NCBI RefSeq assembly: GCF_003226255.1
Contig: NZ_QJST01000007.1
Span: 78,729-142,728 of the forward strand
Direction: 5' to 3'
Length of the DNA stretch: 64,000 bases
Source: Idiomarina fontislapidosi
GTDB lineage: Bacteria > Pseudomonadota > Gammaproteobacteria > Enterobacterales > Alteromonadaceae
A model generated the notes under the pieces. It saw nothing but the letters and a program-made list of their open reading frames with translations, was not told the DNA's origin and ran no database searches. Made by a program: the position numbers and the translations under genes. This document shows positions 40,129 to 50,069 of this stretch, one piece after another. Within the stretch, counting starts at the first letter, position 1, and every line of letters starts with the position of its first letter.

Positions 40129-40374
40129 GTGTCTGAGTTATTTATTAATGCTGCGGAAATTATGGCTGTGGGTATGACAACCGTCATTGCCTTTCTTTTG
40201 CTGCTGATTTTTGTCATGTCGTTGATGGCGAAATACCTGCCCAAGGGAGCTACCCATGAACCGACGCCGAGAAGCACCCGTAAGCAATCTAAGGCGGGCA
40301 AAGAACCCTCTGATGATACTGTGGCAGCGATTTCTGCAGCCGTTCACGCTTACCGTACCCAACGTAAGAAATAA
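40129..40374 (+). CDS. oadG: oxaloacetate decarboxylase gamma subunit
   Basis: OadG anchors the sodium-pumping oxaloacetate decarboxylase and links the alpha subunit to the membrane beta subunit. The 81-residue product has one N-terminal membrane helix (about 15-35) followed by a polar tail with Pro and basic residues, the usual layout. The start is GTG 40129 with GAGGAG 6 bp upstream. A longer frame beginning at 40102 overlaps that site. It is the first gene of oadGAB. Confidence 0.88.
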   Translation: MSELFINAAEIMAVGMTTVIAFLLLLIFVMSLMAKYLPKGATHEPTPRSTRKQSKAGKEPSDDTVAAISAAVHAYRTQRKK

Positions 40375-40398
40375 CGCGAATAACGAGGAGAGTTCCAT

Positions 40399-42195
40399 AT
40401 GAGCAAGCCCCTTAAGTTAACTGAGCTTGTATTTAGAGATGCCCACCAGTCGCTATTAGCCACGCGGCTTCGCCTCGAGGATATGCTGCCTATCGCGGAT
40501 AAAATCGATAAAATTGGGTTTTGGTCTGTGGAGTCTTGGGGTGGCGCCACATTTGACTCTTGTATCCGCTACTTAGGTGAGGATCCGTGGGAGCGTATTC
40601 GTAAATTAAAAGAGGCGATGCCGAATACTCGACAGCAAATGTTATTGCGTGGTCAAAACTTGTTGGGCTACCGCCACTACGCCGACGACGTGGTCCGTCG
40701 TTTTGTTGAGCGTGCGAAAGAAAATGGCGTGGATGTATTCCGCATTTTTGATGCAATGAACGATGTGCGTAACCTTAAGACGGCGATTAAAGCCGCGAAA
40801 GACGTTGACGGTCATGCACAAGGCACTATGTCTTATACTGTGTCGCCAGTGCACACGCTCGAAAAATGGGTCGAAATGGCGCAGGAACTCGAAGATCTCG
40901 GTTGCGATTCGTTATGCATTAAAGACATGGCGGGTCTGTTGCGTCCAAATGATGCGTTTGAGCTGGTGTCGGCGCTCAAAGAGAAAACTAATCTACCGAT
41001 CGCTATGCAATGCCATGCTACGACAGGTCTTAGCGTGGCGACTTATCAAAAATCGATTGATGCGGGTATCGATATGCTGGATACCGCGATTTCTCCAATG
41101 AGTATGACCTATGGTCATTCGCCAACAGAAACCTTAGTAGCCATGACCGAGGGCTCTGATCGCGATACCGGTCTATCGCTTACGGAGCTCGAAGATATTG
41201 CGAGTTATTTCCGCGATGTTCGCAAGAAATATGCAAAATTTGAGGGCTCGCTGAAAGGGGTAGATGCGCGCATTCTACTCGCGCAGGTTCCTGGTGGCAT
41301 GCTCACCAACATGGAAAATCAACTTAAAGAGCAAAATGCACTGGATAAATTCGACCAAGTCCTTGAGGAGATTCCAAAAGTTCGTGAAGACCTTGGCTTC
41401 ATTCCTTTGGTGACCCCAACGTCACAGATTGTCGGAACGCAAGCTGTGCTCAATGTGTTGAGTAAAGAGCGTTATGCAAACATTTCTAAAGAGACTGCGG
41501 CGGTATTGAAAGGTGAGTACGGCGCAACGGCTGCACCTGTAAATAAAGAGCTGCAGCAACGCGTGCTTGAAGGTGGTGAACCGATTACCTGTCGGCCTGC
41601 CGACTTGATTGATGACGAGCTTGAAAAGCTCACGCAAGAACTGAATGAGAAAGCAAAAGCAGATGGTATTCGGTTAGCGGATAATGTGGTTGATGATGTG
41701 CTGACTTACGCGCTGTTTCCACAAATTGGTCTGAAATTTTTACAGAACCGCGATAACCCGGATGCGTTCGAACCTGCCCCGAGTGCTGAAGACTCGCAAC
41801 CGAGTCATAAACCGAAGCAGGGTACCGCAAACGCAACGAGTTCTAACACAAGTGGCACAGAACACTATGACGTGGCAGTGAATGGTAAGACCTATCAAGT
41901 GTCGGTCAGCGCCGCAGGTGAGCTTGAATCGGTTCAGCCTGCACCTAAGTCAGGCAGCAATGAGAGCGCTCCTGCTGCTGAGGGCACTACGGTGTCGGCA
42001 CCACTTGCAGGTAACATCTTTAAAGTCAATGTCAGCGAAGGCGACCAGGTCAGCGCGGGCGATGTGCTTATCGTGATGGAAGCGATGAAGATGGAAACCG
42101 ATATCAAAGCCGAGCAGGATGGCACCGTGAGCAGTGTCCACGTAAAAGAGGGCGATGCCGTATCGGTTGATGATGAACTGGTCACGCTGGGGTAA
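40399..42195 (+). CDS. oadA: oxaloacetate decarboxylase alpha subunit (biotin carboxyltransferase)
   Basis: OadA transfers the carboxyl group from oxaloacetate to its own biotin, starting the Na+-pumping decarboxylation to pyruvate. The 598-residue product has the carboxyltransferase TIM barrel with [17 protein letters not shown] at the N-terminus and [10 protein letters not shown] proline/serine-rich linker lies at about 458-520. The C-terminal biotinyl domain has EAMKM, in which K564 is the biotinylated lysine. It lies between oadG and oadB. Confidence 0.97.
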   Translation: MSKPLKLTELVFRDAHQSLLATRLRLEDMLPIADKIDKIGFWSVESWGGATFDSCIRYLGEDPWERIRKLKEAMPNTRQQMLLRGQNLLGYRHYADDVVRRFVERAKENGVDVFRIFDAMNDVRNLKTAIKAAKDVDGHAQGTMSYTVSPVHTLEKWVEMAQELEDLGCDSLCIKDMAGLLRPNDAFELVSALKEKTNLPIAMQCHATTGLSVATYQKSIDAGIDMLDTAISPMSMTYGHSPTETLVAMTEGSDRDTGLSLTELEDIASYFRDVRKKYAKFEGSLKGVDARILLAQVPGGMLTNMENQLKEQNALDKFDQVLEEIPKVREDLGFIPLVTPTSQIVGTQAVLNVLSKERYANISKETAAVLKGEYGATAAPVNKELQQRVLEGGEPITCRPADLIDDELEKLTQELNEKAKADGIRLADNVVDDVLTYALFPQIGLKFLQNRDNPDAFEPAPSAEDSQPSHKPKQGTANATSSNTSGTEHYDVAVNGKTYQVSVSAAGELESVQPAPKSGSNESAPAAEGTTVSAPLAGNIFKVNVSEGDQVSAGDVLIVMEAMKMETDIKAEQDGTVSSVHVKEGDAVSVDDELVTLG

Positions 42196-42198
42196 TCG

Positions 42199-43326
42199 AT
42201 GGATAAGCTAACGTTGTTATGGCAGACCACAGGATTGTCGGCGATTACTATTGGACAGACGGCGATGATCATTGTCGGTGGTATATTGCTGTTTTTGGCT
42301 ATCGCCAAGAAATTTGAACCTCTGTTATTGTTGCCAATTGGCTTCGGTGCCATCTTGGCCAATATCCCGCTTGCGGGATTGACCGAAGCGGGAGGCGTGC
42401 TGTATTACGTCTACAAGGTTGGTATTGATACGGGGATGTTTCCCCTGATCATTTTCATGGGGGTGGGTGCACTCACTGACTTCGGTCCACTGCTTGCTAA
42501 CCCTAAGATGATGTTGCTTGGTGGGGCTGCTCAGTTTGGTATCTTTGCTACATTATTTGGTGCGATTGCGCTCAATGTGGTGCCTGGTATCGAATTTACC
42601 ATGGCCGATGCCGCAGCTATTTCGATCATTGGTGGCGCTGATGGACCGACGGCGATCTTCTTGGCTTCGCGACTGGCTCCTGACTTACTGGGTGCAATTG
42701 CGGTGGCGGCATACTCTTATATGGCATTAGTGCCTATTATTCAGCCGCCGATTATGCGCCTGCTCACATCGGAGTCAGAACGCCAAATTAAAATGAAGCA
42801 GCTACGTCCGGTGGGCCGTCGTGAGAAGATTTTCTTCCCACTGGCTGTCATTCTATTGACCTTGTTGCTGTTACCAAGTGCCACGCCATTAGTCGGTATG
42901 TTTTGCTTGGGTAACTTAATGCGCGAATCAGGCGTTGTGGAGCGTTTAACTAAAACCACTCAAAATGATCTGATCAACATTGTGACGATCTTCTTGGGCT
43001 TGGCGGTAGGCTCGAAGTTACAAGCTGAGGAATTTCTCAGCTTCCAGACGCTCGGTATCCTTGTTTTGGGTGCGATAGCTTTTGCGATTGGTACCGCAAG
43101 TGGCATTCTTATGGCAAAACTGATGGGTAAATTCAGTAAAGATCCAATTAACCCATTGATTGGAGCGGCGGGTGTATCGGCAGTGCCGATGGCGGCGCGG
43201 GTGGTTAATAAGGTCGGGTTGGACTCGAACCAAAGCAACTTCCTACTGATGCATGCCATGGGACCGAATGTCGCAGGTGTGCTTGGCTCTGCCGTAGCTG
43301 CAGGTATCTTGCTCGCACTTGTCTAA
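42199..43326 (+). CDS. oadB: oxaloacetate decarboxylase beta subunit (Na+ pump)
   Basis: OadB is the membrane subunit that decarboxylates carboxybiotin and moves Na+ outward, helping to build a sodium gradient. The 375-residue product has about nine to eleven hydrophobic segments and the conserved [12 protein letters not shown] region, which contains the key Asp of Na+ transport. It starts 3 bp after oadA. A sodium pump of this kind fits a marine or saline habitat. Confidence 0.97.
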   Translation: MDKLTLLWQTTGLSAITIGQTAMIIVGGILLFLAIAKKFEPLLLLPIGFGAILANIPLAGLTEAGGVLYYVYKVGIDTGMFPLIIFMGVGALTDFGPLLANPKMMLLGGAAQFGIFATLFGAIALNVVPGIEFTMADAAAISIIGGADGPTAIFLASRLAPDLLGAIAVAAYSYMALVPIIQPPIMRLLTSESERQIKMKQLRPVGRREKIFFPLAVILLTLLLLPSATPLVGMFCLGNLMRESGVVERLTKTTQNDLINIVTIFLGLAVGSKLQAEEFLSFQTLGILVLGAIAFAIGTASGILMAKLMGKFSKDPINPLIGAAGVSAVPMAARVVNKVGLDSNQSNFLLMHAMGPNVAGVLGSAVAAGILLALV

Positions 43327-43348
43327 GTGCGGCAGCCCGTGACTTAAA

Positions 43349-43377
43349 GGCTTACAGGTCGCCGCGACCTGTAAGCC
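43349..43377. repeat. perfect 29-bp palindromic hairpin between convergent genes
   Basis: The stretch GGCTTACAGGTCGC is followed after one base by its exact reverse complement, giving a very stable hairpin without a long T run on either side. It lies 22 bp after the oadB stop and covers the last codons and stop of the small minus-strand gene at 43352-43534. It may act as a bidirectional transcription barrier or mRNA 3'-end stabiliser. Confidence 0.8.
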
Positions 43378-43534
43378 ACATCATTAAGGTGTAGAACAGC
43401 GCGATAACTGTACTAATGATGGCAATATACACGAAGCCCTTCTGACCTTGCTTAAGCGTCCAACCATGCATTTTTAGGTACGTAATCCACAGCAAACTCA
43501 ATACCAATGGAATGATGAATATAAAGCGGATCAT
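43352..43534 (-). CDS. small two-helix membrane protein coupled to the hybrid kinase
   Basis: I do not recognise this 60-residue protein. It has two hydrophobic segments (about residues 2-18 and 35-53) separated by a short basic loop ([13 protein letters not shown]), and the end GRGDL lies within the palindromic hairpin. The ATG overlaps the stop codon of the hybrid histidine kinase gene by 4 nt (ATGA), so it is expected to be translated together with the kinase. Small membrane proteins coupled to sensor kinases sometimes modulate them; that is only a suggestion here. Confidence 0.65.
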   Translation of the reverse strand: MIRFIFIIPLVLSLLWITYLKMHGWTLKQGQKGFVYIAIISTVIALFYTLMMWLTGRGDL

Positions 43535-46137
43535 GATTGTTCCTGTTGTTGGTGCTGATAAATCGCCGATAGGTCATTGGCTGCTTGATAAGCATGATTC
43601 AACGACTTCTCAAGACCTGTAATCGTATCGGCAACCTTATCGATATTGCCCGCAGCCATGTGTTTTTCCAAATCAGCTGCACGAGCATGCAGGGCATCTA
43701 AACCTAGATTGCCCGCTGCGCCCTTTAACGAGTGAAAGTAACGTCGCGCGCTCTCGTGTTGACCGCGAGTAATAAAGTCAGACACTTTCATAGCGCTGTT
43801 CTGGTACTCACTAAACAGTTGTTCTACTAAGCGCAAATACAGCGGTACGTTATGTTGTAAACGTGCAAGTGCCTGCTCAAATTGAATCCCCTTAACCTGA
43901 GGATAACGAATTTTCTTCTCGTTTGGATGAGCCGGCTCTGGGGCTTGCTTAACTTCAGTATGCTGCGTGACTTCATCTTCATAGTGGCCTGGCACGCACC
44001 ATTTGATGATGGCTTTCAATAGCTGCTTTTCATCGATCGGCTTGGCTATATGACCTTGCATCCCCGCCGACAACGAACGTTCCTCATCACCACTCATGGC
44101 ATTGGCAGTCATCGCAAGGATAGGTAACTGTTTGTAGTCATAATGGGCACGTATTTTCTTCGCCGCAGTAAGACCATCCATCACGGGCATTTGAATATCC
44201 ATCAACACCAATGCGTAAGCTTTATGTTCAATGGCGTCCAATGCCGCCTGACCATGTTCCGCGATATCGACCTTAAAGCCTTGGCTTTTTAACAGCTCGA
44301 GTGCAACTTGCTGGTTAATCTCGTTATCTTCTACTAATAAGATAGGCGCACCCTTGATTGCATCTGGCAAGTTCATGCTGGGCGAGTCACTCGGTGCCGC
44401 AATATTCTCTCGTTTATACAGCGTAGTCGCCAAACTGTGCCCTAACGTTGTTGCCGTAAAGGGCCTGGATAAAATGTCTGAGATCCCAGCGGCCGCCGCC
44501 TGCTCACTCATTTCCTCAGCATAATATCCCGTTGCGAGTATCATTTTAGGTGCATCATCAGCGAATGATTGATGGACTTTATGGCACAGTGATAAGCCAT
44601 CCATACCGGGGAGACGCCAATCAACGAGCAATACATCATAAGGCGCCGCATCTTCGCGTAAAATATCGAGCGCTTGCTCTGCGGTTCGACAGACCCGTAC
44701 ATCGACCTGATAACTGCGTAACATTTCCTGAATCATCTCACGGGTGCTCAAATTATCATCTATTGCTAACACTCGTTTGCCACGCAGTTTCTGAATGAGG
44801 TACTGATGATGCGAATCGTCCTGTTGCGGCTGCATCGGCAGTGTTAATTCAATATAAAAAGTAGAACCCTGACCAACACCACTGGTTACACCGATATCAC
44901 CGCCCATTAATTGGATGAGGCGTCGAGAAATCGCTAAACCGAGCCCGGTACCACCATATTTACGGGTGGTTGAAGAGTCTGCTTGGGTAAAAGCTTTAAA
45001 CAGGTTAGCGCGCTGCTCTTCATCCATGCCGATACCGGTGTCGGTTACAGAGATGCGTAGCCAGACTTTATCGGTATTCTTATCCAATAAGGTAACAGCG
45101 ACATTTATCTCACCATCTTCTGTGAATTTAATGGCATTACTGACTAGGTTTACCAGTACCTGGTTGAGTCGCAGTGGATCCCCGAGTAACCGCGTTGGGA
45201 TGTTAGCAGGCAAGTTAATGATGAACTCAAGATCTTTATCGTACGCCTTATAAGCGAACATATCGGCCAAGGAGGTCAGCACGTCCTGTAAGTCAAAGGG
45301 AATACGCTCGATGCTGAGTTTGCCCGCATCAATCTTGGAAAAGTCGAGAATATCATTAATGACGCCCAGCAGTGCCTGCGATGACGAATCGATGACCTTG
45401 ATATATCGCTTTTGTTTTTCTGATAATTGGGTTTTAAGGCACAGGTTGGCCATCCCTACGATGGCATTAATGGGCGTGCGGATCTCATGACTCATATTGG
45501 CAAGAAATTCACCTTTTGCCACGTTGGCTTGTTCGGCAGCTTCCTTCGCCTGTTCCATCTGCTCGGCAACGGACTTGATAGACGAGATGTCGTAATAACT
45601 GCCAATGATGCCGATGACATTCTTTTGGTCGTCATAAAGTGGCACACTGGAGTGTTCAATATAGCGTGTGTTGTTCGCTAAACTCAGTTCAATTTCAGCA
45701 TTACATGAGGCTAACCCGTGTTCTAGCGTTAAGCGATCACGCTCTAACAAAACGGGATTTTTCGCTAACCATGTCAGTTGGTCATCACGTTTGCCCTCGA
45801 GCGCTTCGCTATTACATTGAATATCACGTAAAAAGGCATCATTACCGCCGAGGTATTCAAGATCGCTGTTACGCCAATAGACCCGTGTCGGCAAGTCATT
45901 AAACACTTGTTGTAATAATTGCTGCGAGCTGGCCGTTAAAAACGGTTGACGCAGCGGAGACGTTAGCGAGGTCTGGCGCGTCCAAGTAAAAATGACAATA
46001 CCTGCAATTAATCCAACCGCAACCGAAGCCAGTAATATGTAGTCACTGAGTGGCGCGGGTATAATCAGGTAACTCATGATGCTGATAAGTTGAAAGGCAA
46101 TGAAGCCTATTTGAAACCGTGTCCAGAATGTTGTCAT
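43531..46137 (-). CDS. hybrid sensor histidine kinase (2 TM, PAS, HisKA, HATPase, REC, REC, HPt)
   Basis: The 868-residue product is an inner-membrane phosphorelay kinase. Two N-terminal helices (about 8-28 and 32-52) leave almost no periplasmic loop. A PAS domain follows at about 75-185, then HisKA with the phosphoacceptor H217 in MSHEIRTP, and the ATPase domain with DTGIGM. Two receiver domains come next (AIDDN...[12 protein letters not shown] and LLVEDN...[11 protein letters not shown]), then a C-terminal HPt domain with [10 protein letters not shown]. The layout recalls ArcB/BarA, but a second REC is present. The short loop suggests a redox or cytoplasmic signal. A regulator partner is not adjacent. 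It is followed by a 4-nt-overlapping small membrane gene. Confidence 0.93.
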   Translation of the reverse strand: MTTFWTRFQIGFIAFQLISIMSYLIIPAPLSDYILLASVAVGLIAGIVIFTWTRQTSLTSPLRQPFLTASSQQLLQQVFNDLPTRVYWRNSDLEYLGGNDAFLRDIQCNSEALEGKRDDQLTWLAKNPVLLERDRLTLEHGLASCNAEIELSLANNTRYIEHSSVPLYDDQKNVIGIIGSYYDISSIKSVAEQMEQAKEAAEQANVAKGEFLANMSHEIRTPINAIVGMANLCLKTQLSEKQKRYIKVIDSSSQALLGVINDILDFSKIDAGKLSIERIPFDLQDVLTSLADMFAYKAYDKDLEFIINLPANIPTRLLGDPLRLNQVLVNLVSNAIKFTEDGEINVAVTLLDKNTDKVWLRISVTDTGIGMDEEQRANLFKAFTQADSSTTRKYGGTGLGLAISRRLIQLMGGDIGVTSGVGQGSTFYIELTLPMQPQQDDSHHQYLIQKLRGKRVLAIDDNLSTREMIQEMLRSYQVDVRVCRTAEQALDILREDAAPYDVLLVDWRLPGMDGLSLCHKVHQSFADDAPKMILATGYYAEEMSEQAAAAGISDILSRPFTATTLGHSLATTLYKRENIAAPSDSPSMNLPDAIKGAPILLVEDNEINQQVALELLKSQGFKVDIAEHGQAALDAIEHKAYALVLMDIQMPVMDGLTAAKKIRAHYDYKQLPILAMTANAMSGDEERSLSAGMQGHIAKPIDEKQLLKAIIKWCVPGHYEDEVTQHTEVKQAPEPAHPNEKKIRYPQVKGIQFEQALARLQHNVPLYLRLVEQLFSEYQNSAMKVSDFITRGQHESARRYFHSLKGAAGNLGLDALHARAADLEKHMAAGNIDKVADTITGLEKSLNHAYQAANDLSAIYQHQQQEQS

Positions 46138-46295
46138 TCGTTACTTGCCAAAACGCTGTGAAAAAAAAATGGGTGCGCCATAAGTGTGCCACGACACAGG
46201 CGTAACGCCAAGTTTATTAAGCCAATCATGGACGCGCGCAGCAAATCTAAGTAAGCTAACCGCATGCGTCAGAAAAGGTAGTATCGGAGTCCCTT

Positions 46296-47918
46296 TTGCA
46301 AACTCAATTCGAACGAAAAATCACCGAACTCACAGAAAACCACTCAAGCGCCATTTGGGAAGGTATTCATCGTGGAATCGAGCGTGAGGCTTTACGTGTT
46401 TTAGAAAACGGCACACTCGCGCCGACCGACCACCCTGAGGCGTTGGGAAAGACGCTTACACATGACACGATTACGACGGATTACTCTGAAAATTTACTTG
46501 AGTTTATTACCCCCGTTGCTGAGTCAATTCGTACCACATTGTCGCAACTTAAAGATATTCATACGCATACGTTTAAGGCGTTAGGCGATGAGTTGTTATG
46601 GCCTTTGAGCATGCCTTGTTATATTGGCTCGGACAAGGATATTCGCGTTGCTAAATTTGGTGACTCTCATTCGGGACGAATGAAGTCGCTCTATCGTGTG
46701 GGTCTTACTCACCGTTATGGCGCAACCATGCAAATTATATCCGGTGTTCATTTTAATTTTTCGGTGCCCGAGGCACTGTGGACAGCGATTGCAAAGGACG
46801 AACAGGTCGAGGATAACGCGGCGTTTCGTTCAGAAAAATATTTTGCTTTGATTCGCAATTACAAACGGTTGTCGTGGGTTATTCCATTTTTATTCGGTGC
46901 TTCACCGGCATTGTGTGAGTCCTTTTTTACTCAGACGAAAACGGAAAATAAACTGAAAGAGTGGAATTTTGCTAAGTTAGGTAAGGGGACTTGCTACTTA
47001 CCTTATGGTACCTCGTTGCGAATGAGTGACTTAGGTTATACCAATAAAGAGCAAGCGAGTCTGAAAATCACCTATAACAATCTGGATGACTACGTTGCAG
47101 GCTTGCGTCGTGCGATTACTACGCCATCCGAGAATTTTAAATCGATCGGTGTGAAAGATAACGGCGAGTATCAACAGCTTAACAGCAATATTCTGCAGAT
47201 CGAGAACGAGTTCTACTCGCCGATTCGTCCCAAGCGCACAGCGAAAGGTGGCGAAACGCCAACACAAGCACTTGAACGTGGTGGTGTCGAGTATATTGAG
47301 GTGCGTGCGCTCGATGTAAACCCGTTTAGTGAAGTGGGTATTACCGCGCAACAAATTCAGTTTCTTGACCTGTTCTTGTTGTACTGCTTGTTGTCAGAAA
47401 GTGCACCGATGGATTGGGAAGCGCAGCAGAAAACCGATCAGAACTTTAATAAAGCGGTTATGCAAGGCCGCAACCCGTCGCTTAGCTTGTGGCAAGATGG
47501 GCATGATCGCTTGATGACGGACTGGCTCGAAGAGTTATTTGCCGAATTGGCGGCGCTGGCACGCATTATGGATAATTCGCCACACTCAGAGTCGGGTTAT
47601 GTCGCGGCAATTGAAGCTTTGTATCCGTGCGTGTTGAATCCTGAGCTAACGCTCTCTGGTCAAGTGCTAGAAATCCTACGCAGCAATGATTGGGATGCCA
47701 GTCGCTTAGGAAAAGAATTAGCGCTGAAGTATCAGCGGCTTTTCAGTGAGGCAGCGTATGAATGCTTTACTGAACACGACTTCGCAAACTGGAAGGCAAC
47801 TTCAGAGGCCGACTTCGAAGCGCGTAAAGCTTCGGATAACGTGGTTGATTTTGATACCTTCTTAAGTAACTATTTCGAAAAGGCAAAATGCTCGGGTCGT
47901 TCAGCGCCCAACAGGTAA
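46296..47918 (+). CDS. gshA: glutamate-cysteine ligase
   Basis: GshA makes gamma-glutamylcysteine, the first step of glutathione synthesis. The 540-residue product is of the proteobacterial GshA class, with GIHRGIEREALRVLENGTLAPT near the N-terminus in two adjacent stretches, TDYSENLLEFITP, and the GVHFNFS block. The start is TTG 46296 with GGAGT about 6 bp upstream; no ATG lies near the family N-terminus. E. coli gshA also uses TTG. Glutathione from this enzyme feeds the adhC-fghA pathway earlier in the window. Position after csrA and tRNA genes matches E. coli apart from the inserted oad operon and kinase. Confidence 0.96.
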   Translation: MQTQFERKITELTENHSSAIWEGIHRGIEREALRVLENGTLAPTDHPEALGKTLTHDTITTDYSENLLEFITPVAESIRTTLSQLKDIHTHTFKALGDELLWPLSMPCYIGSDKDIRVAKFGDSHSGRMKSLYRVGLTHRYGATMQIISGVHFNFSVPEALWTAIAKDEQVEDNAAFRSEKYFALIRNYKRLSWVIPFLFGASPALCESFFTQTKTENKLKEWNFAKLGKGTCYLPYGTSLRMSDLGYTNKEQASLKITYNNLDDYVAGLRRAITTPSENFKSIGVKDNGEYQQLNSNILQIENEFYSPIRPKRTAKGGETPTQALERGGVEYIEVRALDVNPFSEVGITAQQIQFLDLFLLYCLLSESAPMDWEAQQKTDQNFNKAVMQGRNPSLSLWQDGHDRLMTDWLEELFAELAALARIMDNSPHSESGYVAAIEALYPCVLNPELTLSGQVLEILRSNDWDASRLGKELALKYQRLFSEAAYECFTEHDFANWKATSEADFEARKASDNVVDFDTFLSNYFEKAKCSGRSAPNR

Positions 47919-47936
47919 ATTAAAAGGGTCATGCGG

Positions 47937-48005
47937 AAAAAAGAAAAAGGCGCAACGATAATCCGTTACGCCTGATAGTTCAGGGGGGTGAACACAACAT
48001 AACTG
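47937..48005 (-). ncRNA. candidate small RNA, minus strand between gshA and the lipoprotein gene
   Basis: On the minus strand there is a possible promoter: TTGAAC (48039-48034), 16 bp, and TATCAG (48017-48012). It would be followed by a roughly 70-nt transcript with a GTTCA-CCCCCC-TGAAC hairpin and then a hairpin AGGCGTAACG / CGTTGCGCCT ending in a T-rich run (47948-47937). The terminator reads away from both flanking plus-strand genes and has no T run on the plus strand. A minus-strand transcript is therefore its simplest user. Both promoter boxes match consensus at only 4 of 6 positions. Confidence 0.35.
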
Positions 48006-48043
48006 TTTACTCTGATACGTGCGTCATCAAAAAGTTCAAAATC

Positions 48044-48679
48044 ATGCGAAAAAAAGTTTATAAAAAGGGTTCGATCATAGCCTCAGCGGTTTTGGTAAGC
48101 GCTTTAAGCGGCTGCGCGACGCCCCCACCGCAGTCTCCAGAAAATATCTGCGACATTTTTGAAGAGCATAACGATTGGTATCATGCTGCGGCTGATGCGC
48201 GTGAGCGCTGGGGCGTGCCGATTCACGTACCGATGGCGATGATGTATCAAGAGAGTTCCTTTAAACATGACGCGGTGCCGCCGCGGTACTATTTTTTGGG
48301 CTTCATTCCGTGGGGAAGGGTGAGTAGCGCGTATGGATATTCTCAGGCAAAAGATATGACCTGGGAAGACTATCAACGCGAGACAGGCAATGGTTGGGCG
48401 AGCCGTGGTGATTTTGAGGATGCTATCGACTTCATGGGATGGTTCATCTATAAAAGTTACGAAATCAATGGTGTCTCTAAGTGGGACGCGTATGCCCAGT
48501 ATCTCAATTATCACGAGGGTTGGGGCGGTTATGCTCGAAAGTCATACCTCAGTAAACCTTGGCTTGTGAAAGTGTCAAAGCAAGTGAAGAGCCGATCATT
48601 AAAATACGCAACTCAGCTCAAGACCTGTGAAGACGATCTTAAGCACGGTTGGCTATATAATTTATTCTTTGATTGGTAA
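48044..48679 (+). CDS. lipoprotein with lytic-transglycosylase-like (SLT) domain
   Basis: The 211-residue product has a lipoprotein signal peptide with lipobox LSGC (Cys at about 24). It then has a domain resembling soluble lytic transglycosylases, with the motif MAMMYQESSFKHDA in which the Glu would be catalytic. The later AYGYSQAKDMTWEDYQ segment corresponds to the SLT GLMQ region. Such proteins cleave peptidoglycan from the outer-membrane side of the periplasm. The match is by motif; the family is a short, divergent SLT branch. The gene has no partner on the same strand and converges on corB. Confidence 0.78.
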   Translation: MRKKVYKKGSIIASAVLVSALSGCATPPPQSPENICDIFEEHNDWYHAAADARERWGVPIHVPMAMMYQESSFKHDAVPPRYYFLGFIPWGRVSSAYGYSQAKDMTWEDYQRETGNGWASRGDFEDAIDFMGWFIYKSYEINGVSKWDAYAQYLNYHEGWGGYARKSYLSKPWLVKVSKQVKSRSLKYATQLKTCEDDLKHGWLYNLFFDW

Positions 48680-48701
48680 TGTCGGCGCAAGGCGAGCGGT
48701 G

Positions 48702-50000
48702 TTAATCACCGCTAGATGAACGCGGCTCCTGAAAGTGATGTGGTAGCACGCGCACTTGCTTTATCATGGTATCGCCCACTTCAATCAGTTCGACCGGGTA
48801 GCCCCCTAAACGCAAGCTCAGGCGTGCATTTGGAATATCACCAAACTGTTCGATAATTAAACCACTGAGGGTTTTTGGACCGTCGGTTGGAAACTGCCAG
48901 TTCATCTCTTTATTGAGTTCGCGTAGGTTAGCAGCCCCTTCAACTAAATAACTTCCGTCGGGTTGAGCGACCGCCGTCTCGCTTGGCTGTGGTGCCATTG
49001 AAGTAGTAAAGTCACCAACAATTTCTTCTAAAATATCCTCTAATGTCACCAAGCCTTGGATATCACCGTACTCATCCACAACAAGACCAATACGTTCTTT
49101 ACGACGTTGGAACTTTAAGAGCTGTACATTGAGTGGTGTGCCTTCTGGGATAAAGTAGATATCGCGTGCAGCACGCACCAGTGTCGCTTTGTCCGCTTCA
49201 AATTGGTTCTTAGTCATTAACCGCATCACGTCGCGGGCATGCAGGAAGCCGACCGCATCATCAATGTCATTACGGTATAACAGCACGCGGGTGTGTTGAG
49301 CGTGTTCGATCTTCTTAATGATTCGTGACCATTCATCATTGATATCGATACCGACAATTTCATTACGAGGGATCATGACATCTTCAACGGTCACTTTTTC
49401 GAGATCAAGAATGCTTAACAACATCTCTTGGTGAGATGCAGGGATCATGTTGCCCGCTTCGTTGACTACGGCGCGTAATTCATCTGAGTTTAACGCGTCG
49501 CCCACTTGCGCACGCTTGGGGTCGACACCTAGCAGGCGCATAAATGAGTTAGTAATAAAGTTCACGCTAGTGACAAATGGATACATCACCATCAGTAACG
49601 GGCGGAGGATCAGTGAGCTTGGAAACGCCACACGCTCGGGATGCAATGCTGCGATAGTTTTTGGGGTGACCTCAGCAAAAATGAGGATAATCAGAGTGAG
49701 ACCTAAGGTAGCAAAAACGATACCGGCGTCACCAAACCACCGAATACATAAAATGGTCGCGATAGAAGAAGCTGCAATATTGACTAGGTTATTTCCTATC
49801 AGAATCAGCCCGATTAATCGATCAGGGCGCTCGAGTAAGAACTGAACTCGGCGTGCGCCATGGTGATTGTTTTGCACCAAATGTCGCAACCGATAGCGGT
49901 TAATCGACATCATGCCCGTTTCGGAGCCGGAAAAATATGCAGAGAGAGCGATGAGAACTACGAGTATTACGAGTAACATACTCGTCGATATATCGTCCAA
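48702..50000 (-). CDS. corB: CNNM/CBS-domain membrane protein (HlyC/CorC family, YfjD/CorB)
   Basis: The 432-residue product has a DUF21/CNNM transmembrane domain (about 1-190, with YFSGSETGMMSINRYRLRH at the start). Two CBS domains follow at about 200-330, then a C-terminal CorC_HlyC domain. Homologues are Mg2+/Co2+ transport-related. The start is TTG 50000 with AGAGGA 8 bp upstream, because the N-terminal DDIST segment aligns with the E. coli YfjD start; ATG 49979 is the alternative. It follows ypjD in the same direction, as in E. coli beside ffh. Confidence 0.93.
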   Translation of the reverse strand: MDDISTSMLLVILVVLIALSAYFSGSETGMMSINRYRLRHLVQNNHHGARRVQFLLERPDRLIGLILIGNNLVNIAASSIATILCIRWFGDAGIVFATLGLTLIILIFAEVTPKTIAALHPERVAFPSSLILRPLLMVMYPFVTSVNFITNSFMRLLGVDPKRAQVGDALNSDELRAVVNEAGNMIPASHQEMLLSILDLEKVTVEDVMIPRNEIVGIDINDEWSRIIKKIEHAQHTRVLLYRNDIDDAVGFLHARDVMRLMTKNQFEADKATLVRAARDIYFIPEGTPLNVQLLKFQRRKERIGLVVDEYGDIQGLVTLEDILEEIVGDFTTSMAPQPSETAVAQPDGSYLVEGAANLRELNKEMNWQFPTDGPKTLSGLIIEQFGDIPNARLSLRLGGYPVELIEVGDTMIKQVRVLPHHFQEPRSSSGD

Positions 50001-50069
50001 ACTTACTATCCTCTTAGTTGTTGCGAATCTGACAATTTAGAGCTTTCAGCCGTCAAGTCAAGCATTGCC

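Noticed and set aside
47941..47973. gshA terminator
   Set aside because: The hairpin has no T run in the gshA direction; its A run lies on the 5' side and is a T run only on the minus strand.
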